Source of the DNA: a virus
Strand: one strand, 5' to 3'
IMG/VR virus record: IMGVR_UViG_3300032093_000935
Span: 1 to 22,164 of that record
Length of the DNA: 22,164 bases
Below are positions 19,420 through 22,164 of this stretch, one piece after another. Position 1 is the stretch's first letter. Every line of letters starts with the position of its first letter. The translations under genes were made by a program, and so were the position numbers. The notes beneath the pieces are model-generated. The model was not told the origin of the DNA, did not search any database, and worked only from the letters and a program-made list of their open reading frames with translations.

Positions 19420-20093
19420 AAATTGCATTATGTTTTTCTGGGCAAGCCAGATCATTTGACAAAGGTTATGATTTTTATAAACAGAACCTACTAGATCATT
19501 ATGATGTGGATGTGTATATTCACAGTTGGAAATTCGATGGTGAAAGAAAACTTTTGGAACTTTATAGACCAGCAAGTTATAAATTGGAAACACCACCACT
19601 AGCTGATTACGACAGTAAATACACGAATACACCAAACGCAGAGAAGTATCCTCCACGATTTACGTATCGAATGTTCTATTCGATGAATGAATGTAGGAAA
19701 TTAATCTTTGGTGACTACGATTGGATCATCCGTTCACGTACAGATTATGCATTGAATGTCAAAATTCCTTTTGAAGAATTGGATAACAGTAAACTGTATA
19801 TACCTAATTGCAGAATGGTACCAACAAGAGACTTTGGTAATGATCAGTTTGCATTCTCATCAAAAGATAACATGATGAAATACATGTCGACCTATGAAAA
19901 CATTGATGAGTACTATAATGGTGGTAATCAATTCATTGGTGAAGACTTGATGCGAGCCAATTTACATAGACACAACCTTCATGGTGAAAATCTTGTGTAT
20001 GTTAATATGCAAAATCCTTTTCCGCCTGGCGCACACAACGGAACATGGCATTCATTGATTCGGGATGATTACGAACAATGGATAAAACAGTAA
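19416..20093 (+). CDS. Putative glycan-locus protein, paralogue B
   Basis: A 225-aa protein, related to the preceding gene: MKIALCFSGQARSFDKGY, DVDVYIHSW, YRPASYKLETP, then DYDWIIRSRTDYALN and NDQFAFSSKDNM, a C-terminal NGGNQFIGEDLM. The SGQARSF...HSW...RSRTDY set is typical of proteins of unknown or glycosyltransferase-like function in surface polysaccharide loci; the acidic RxRTD segment could bind a nucleotide-sugar metal. It overlaps the upstream gene by ATGA and the downstream kinase gene by 16 bases. Tandem duplication of the two genes is ancient, since only the core motifs are shared. Confidence 0.75.
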   Translation: MKIALCFSGQARSFDKGYDFYKQNLLDHYDVDVYIHSWKFDGERKLLELYRPASYKLETPPLADYDSKYTNTPNAEKYPPRFTYRMFYSMNECRKLIFGDYDWIIRSRTDYALNVKIPFEELDNSKLYIPNCRMVPTRDFGNDQFAFSSKDNMMKYMSTYENIDEYYNGGNQFIGEDLMRANLHRHNLHGENLVYVNMQNPFPPGAHNGTWHSLIRDDYEQWIKQ

Positions 20094-20821
20094 AGGAATT
20101 TTCCGGGCATTCTGGCAGCAAAATATACTTGATGGAAAATGCTCAAGGATTGTTTGTAAGAAAAGTCAACAATATTGAAAGAAACCTGGAAAGGTTAACA
20201 TCACTCCATGGTGCAGGTTATAATGTGCCGAGAATACATCATTCCGAAGACAACCTGATTGACATGGAGTATATTCATGGTTTAGATATGAAAAACTATC
20301 TAATTCATAATACAACCACAAAATTAGAAGACTTCATAATAGAGACATTCAGTTCTTTCGCAAAAATTTCCGTCAACAAAGATTATTCTGGTGTTTATGA
20401 TAAGAAACTTGATTGGTTGAAAGACAACGAAGAATTACCATTCACCAAAGATCAGTTGATCGAGAAACTACCAAAAGAATTACCAAGTTCAACTTATCAT
20501 GGTGATCTGACATTAGAAAACATCATCTATGCCAAGTCAAAGTTCTGTATGATCGATGCTGTGTCTGTAGAATACGATTCTTACATTTTCGACATTGCAA
20601 AGATGCGTCAGGATTTAGAATGTAAATGGTTCTTACGGAAGACTGACGTTCGACTAGATATCAAATTACAAAACATACAAGATAAACTAAGAAAACTTTT
20701 CCCTTTGGCTTTCAACGATAACTTGTTGATACTAATGTTGTTGAGAGTGTATCTACATACTAAGAGTGGTGACTTTGAACGTGAATTTATTTTGAGAGAG
20801 ATTAGAAGACTATGGAAATAA
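20078..20821 (+). CDS. APH/choline-kinase-fold small-molecule kinase
   Basis: A 247-aa kinase of the aminoglycoside-phosphotransferase/choline-kinase fold. LFVRKV gives the ATP-binding Lys (K29). DMEYIHG is the hinge strand. The catalytic loop is H141-G-D143-L-T-L-E-N148, and the metal-binding D160 (MIDAV, in place of DFG-type) follows. It transfers phosphate from ATP to a small alcohol or amine. Its neighbour is a nucleotidyltransferase, so together they resemble kinase-plus-nucleotidylyltransferase pairs such as LicA/LicC that make CDP-activated groups; the substrate is not shown. It starts inside the upstream gene and overlaps the next by ten bases. Confidence 0.87.
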   Translation: MDKTVKEFSGHSGSKIYLMENAQGLFVRKVNNIERNLERLTSLHGAGYNVPRIHHSEDNLIDMEYIHGLDMKNYLIHNTTTKLEDFIIETFSSFAKISVNKDYSGVYDKKLDWLKDNEELPFTKDQLIEKLPKELPSSTYHGDLTLENIIYAKSKFCMIDAVSVEYDSYIFDIAKMRQDLECKWFLRKTDVRLDIKLQNIQDKLRKLFPLAFNDNLLILMLLRVYLHTKSGDFEREFILREIRRLWK

Positions 20822-21837
20822 TTGTACCAGCAGCTGGTCTGTCAACCAGATTCCCAAATATGAAACCGAAGTATCTGTTGTATGATTACAAACACGATAT
20901 GATGTTGATAAATGCACTAAGACCTTTCATACAAAAAGGATACAAGATTCATATAGGCATTCTCAAAGAACATGAGGAGAAATACAATGTTCGCGAACAA
21001 ATCAGACATGAATGCCCGGTCAATATTAATTGTGTCATCATTGACAAACCAACCAGAGGTCCTGCCGATACTGTCTATCAAATCATCAAGGCTTCGAATC
21101 TTGACAGTCAAGAAATATTCATCAAAGACTGTGACAGTTACTTTGACCATGATTTTTCTGATGGTAACTATGTTTGTGTTTCAAAAATCTCCGAACATGA
21201 AGTCTTGAAGAAACTTGCATCAAAGAGTTTCACCGTCTCAAATGAAAATGGTATAATCACTGACATTATTGAAAAACAAGTTGTCTCCGATACATTCTGT
21301 GTTGGTGGTTATAAGTTCTTCTCTGCAAAAGTGTATAAGAATGCATTTGAACAGATAGAAACCAGTCGAGAAGTTTTTGTTTCTGATGTTATCTCGCGCT
21401 GCATCAATAATAAGATGGTCTTCACCGAAAAGATGGTGACAAACTATGTTGATGTTGGCACCGCACAAGACTGGTTCGAACACAATAACAAACCAGTTAT
21501 CTTCTGTGATATTGATGGTACTATCATTAAGGCGCAGTCCAGACTGGATCTGGAATCTGGTGTACCAGAAGTGCCATTGAAAAACAATCTGGAACGTCTA
21601 CTTAAAATGCAAGAATCTGGTTCTCAATTCATTTTCACTTCTGCAAGAGAGAACAAGTATACACCACAAACCAGAGAAATGTTGTACAGACTTGGTTTCA
21701 AGAGTTTCAATTTGATTTGTGGATTACAGAATTCATCTAGAATATTGATCAACGATTTCAACGAATCTAATCCTTATCCTAGAGCAGAAGCAATTAACCT
21801 TTACAGAGACTCTGATAATTTAAGCCACTATCTATGA
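20812..21837 (+). CDS. Nucleotidyltransferase-HAD phosphatase fusion
   Basis: A 341-aa two-domain protein. Residues 1-225 are a nucleotidyltransferase of the sugar-phosphate/phosphocholine type: PAAGLSTRFPNMKPKYLL is the signature loop with Arg and Lys contacts to NTP; FIKD106-CD108-SYF holds the metal-binding acids; VGGYKFF is a family strand. Residues 226-341 are a HAD phosphatase: FCD233-I-D235-GT (nucleophile and acid), FTSAR (motif II), and ILINDF (motif IV region) with the NPYPRAEAINLYRD ending known from capsule-locus HADs. It probably activates a phosphorylated small molecule with NTP and removes a phosphate from a related intermediate. The close link to the kinase gene supports a joint pathway. 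Confidence 0.88.
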   Translation: MEIIVPAAGLSTRFPNMKPKYLLYDYKHDMMLINALRPFIQKGYKIHIGILKEHEEKYNVREQIRHECPVNINCVIIDKPTRGPADTVYQIIKASNLDSQEIFIKDCDSYFDHDFSDGNYVCVSKISEHEVLKKLASKSFTVSNENGIITDIIEKQVVSDTFCVGGYKFFSAKVYKNAFEQIETSREVFVSDVISRCINNKMVFTEKMVTNYVDVGTAQDWFEHNNKPVIFCDIDGTIIKAQSRLDLESGVPEVPLKNNLERLLKMQESGSQFIFTSARENKYTPQTREMLYRLGFKSFNLICGLQNSSRILINDFNESNPYPRAEAINLYRDSDNLSHYL

Positions 21838-22164
21838 TACCTAATACACCTTTATTCATCATAACTTCATCATTAAAGCCTGCAATGGGTGTTTTTAATG
21901 ATGATGATAGATTTGCACAAACCGTTTCAACACTCAAGTCTGTGCGAGAAAAAGTGCCTGAAGCCATCATTTTATTTGCGGATGTTTCGGTTAGACCAGT
22001 CTCTAAATTGGAAAAAGAAACTTTAGCTGGCCTCTCTAACTACTATCTGGATTTAAGTGAAGAATCAAACACCAGATATTGTGCAGTTAATGGTTTAAAA
22101 AGTCATGGAGAAAACTGTTTGTTGTTTGCGACACTTTCGACAATCAAAACAAATCCAGATTTAA
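21834..22164 (+). CDS. Unknown protein, cut by the window end
   Basis: Starts at ATG 21834 in ATGA overlap with the upstream fusion gene and is open to the last base (110 complete codons shown). The visible N-terminus reads MIPNTPLFIITSSLKPAMGVF, then RFAQTVSTLKSVREKVPEAIILFADVS, and later SHGENCLLFATL. The alternation of strand (FIITSS) and helix (TLKSVREKVP) followed by strand AIILFAD looks like the first units of a nucleotide-binding GT-A-like fold, matching the module, but this is weak. No stop codon is seen, so the full length and function are undetermined. Confidence 0.72.
   Translation, partial: MIPNTPLFIITSSLKPAMGVFNDDDRFAQTVSTLKSVREKVPEAIILFADVSVRPVSKLEKETLAGLSNYYLDLSEESNTRYCAVNGLKSHGENCLLFATLSTIKTNPDL

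Overview
The window looks like part of an A+T-rich, strictly lytic, T4-related tailed phage (myovirus type) that infects a Gram-negative host. The reasons are a T4-type replication block (family-B DNA polymerase, UvsX recombinase, gp41-type DnaB helicase), an exact copy of the T4-type late promoter box (TATAAATA) in front of a late operon, a dense array of CCA-encoding tRNA genes, a GroES-like co-chaperonin, and several exported proteins including a PBP7-like DD-endopeptidase. No integrase, rRNA, CRISPR array or insertion sequence was seen.

Layout. (1) 1-2857, plus strand: twelve tRNA genes (Asp, Asn, Pro, Ala, Trp, Val, Leu, Arg, Gly, Thr, Gly, Met) plus one D-arm-less tRNA-Gly-like element. 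Four small genes are interspersed: a YkuK-type RNase H-like protein, a calcineurin-like phosphoesterase, a GroES-like protein and a 61-aa conserved protein. Two strong sigma-70-like promoters sit inside the array. (2) 2858-7598, minus strand: a six-gene late operon of exported or membrane proteins running towards the tRNAs. It starts from TATAAATA and ends in a DD-endopeptidase whose stop codon abuts the CCA end of tRNA-Met. (3) 7550-15192, plus strand: the replication operon, consisting of a small beta-rich (possibly Sm-like) protein, DNA polymerase N-part, HNH endonuclease, a 65-aa ORF, DNA polymerase C-part, UvsX, a small UvsX-linked protein, helicase, and a large protein with weak DruA/DUF4338 resemblance. 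(4) 15193-16605: a tandem promoter-like repeat, a candidate PD-(D/E)XK nuclease and a 93-aa conserved protein. (5) 16609-22164: a tightly overlapping surface-sugar/small-molecule module containing two glycosyltransferase-like proteins, a methyltransferase, two tandem paralogues of a glycan-locus-type family, an APH/choline-kinase-fold kinase, a nucleotidyltransferase-HAD fusion, and a gene cut by the window edge.

How it fits together. The plus-strand early promoter at 7550-7578 and the minus-strand late promoter at 7591-7598 overlap back to back. The replication genes and the exported-protein operon therefore probably switch at a single site. The DNA polymerase is split between motif A and motif B by a homing-endonuclease insertion, so the active enzyme must be assembled from two polypeptides. 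The most unusual parts are the late exported-protein operon (with a 737-aa protein carrying seven tandem 22-aa Cys repeats), the D-arm-less tRNA-Gly-like element, the CDS/tRNA-Val overlap, and the kinase/nucleotidyltransferase/HAD/glycosyltransferase module. All functional calls come from reading motifs by eye; no database search was run.
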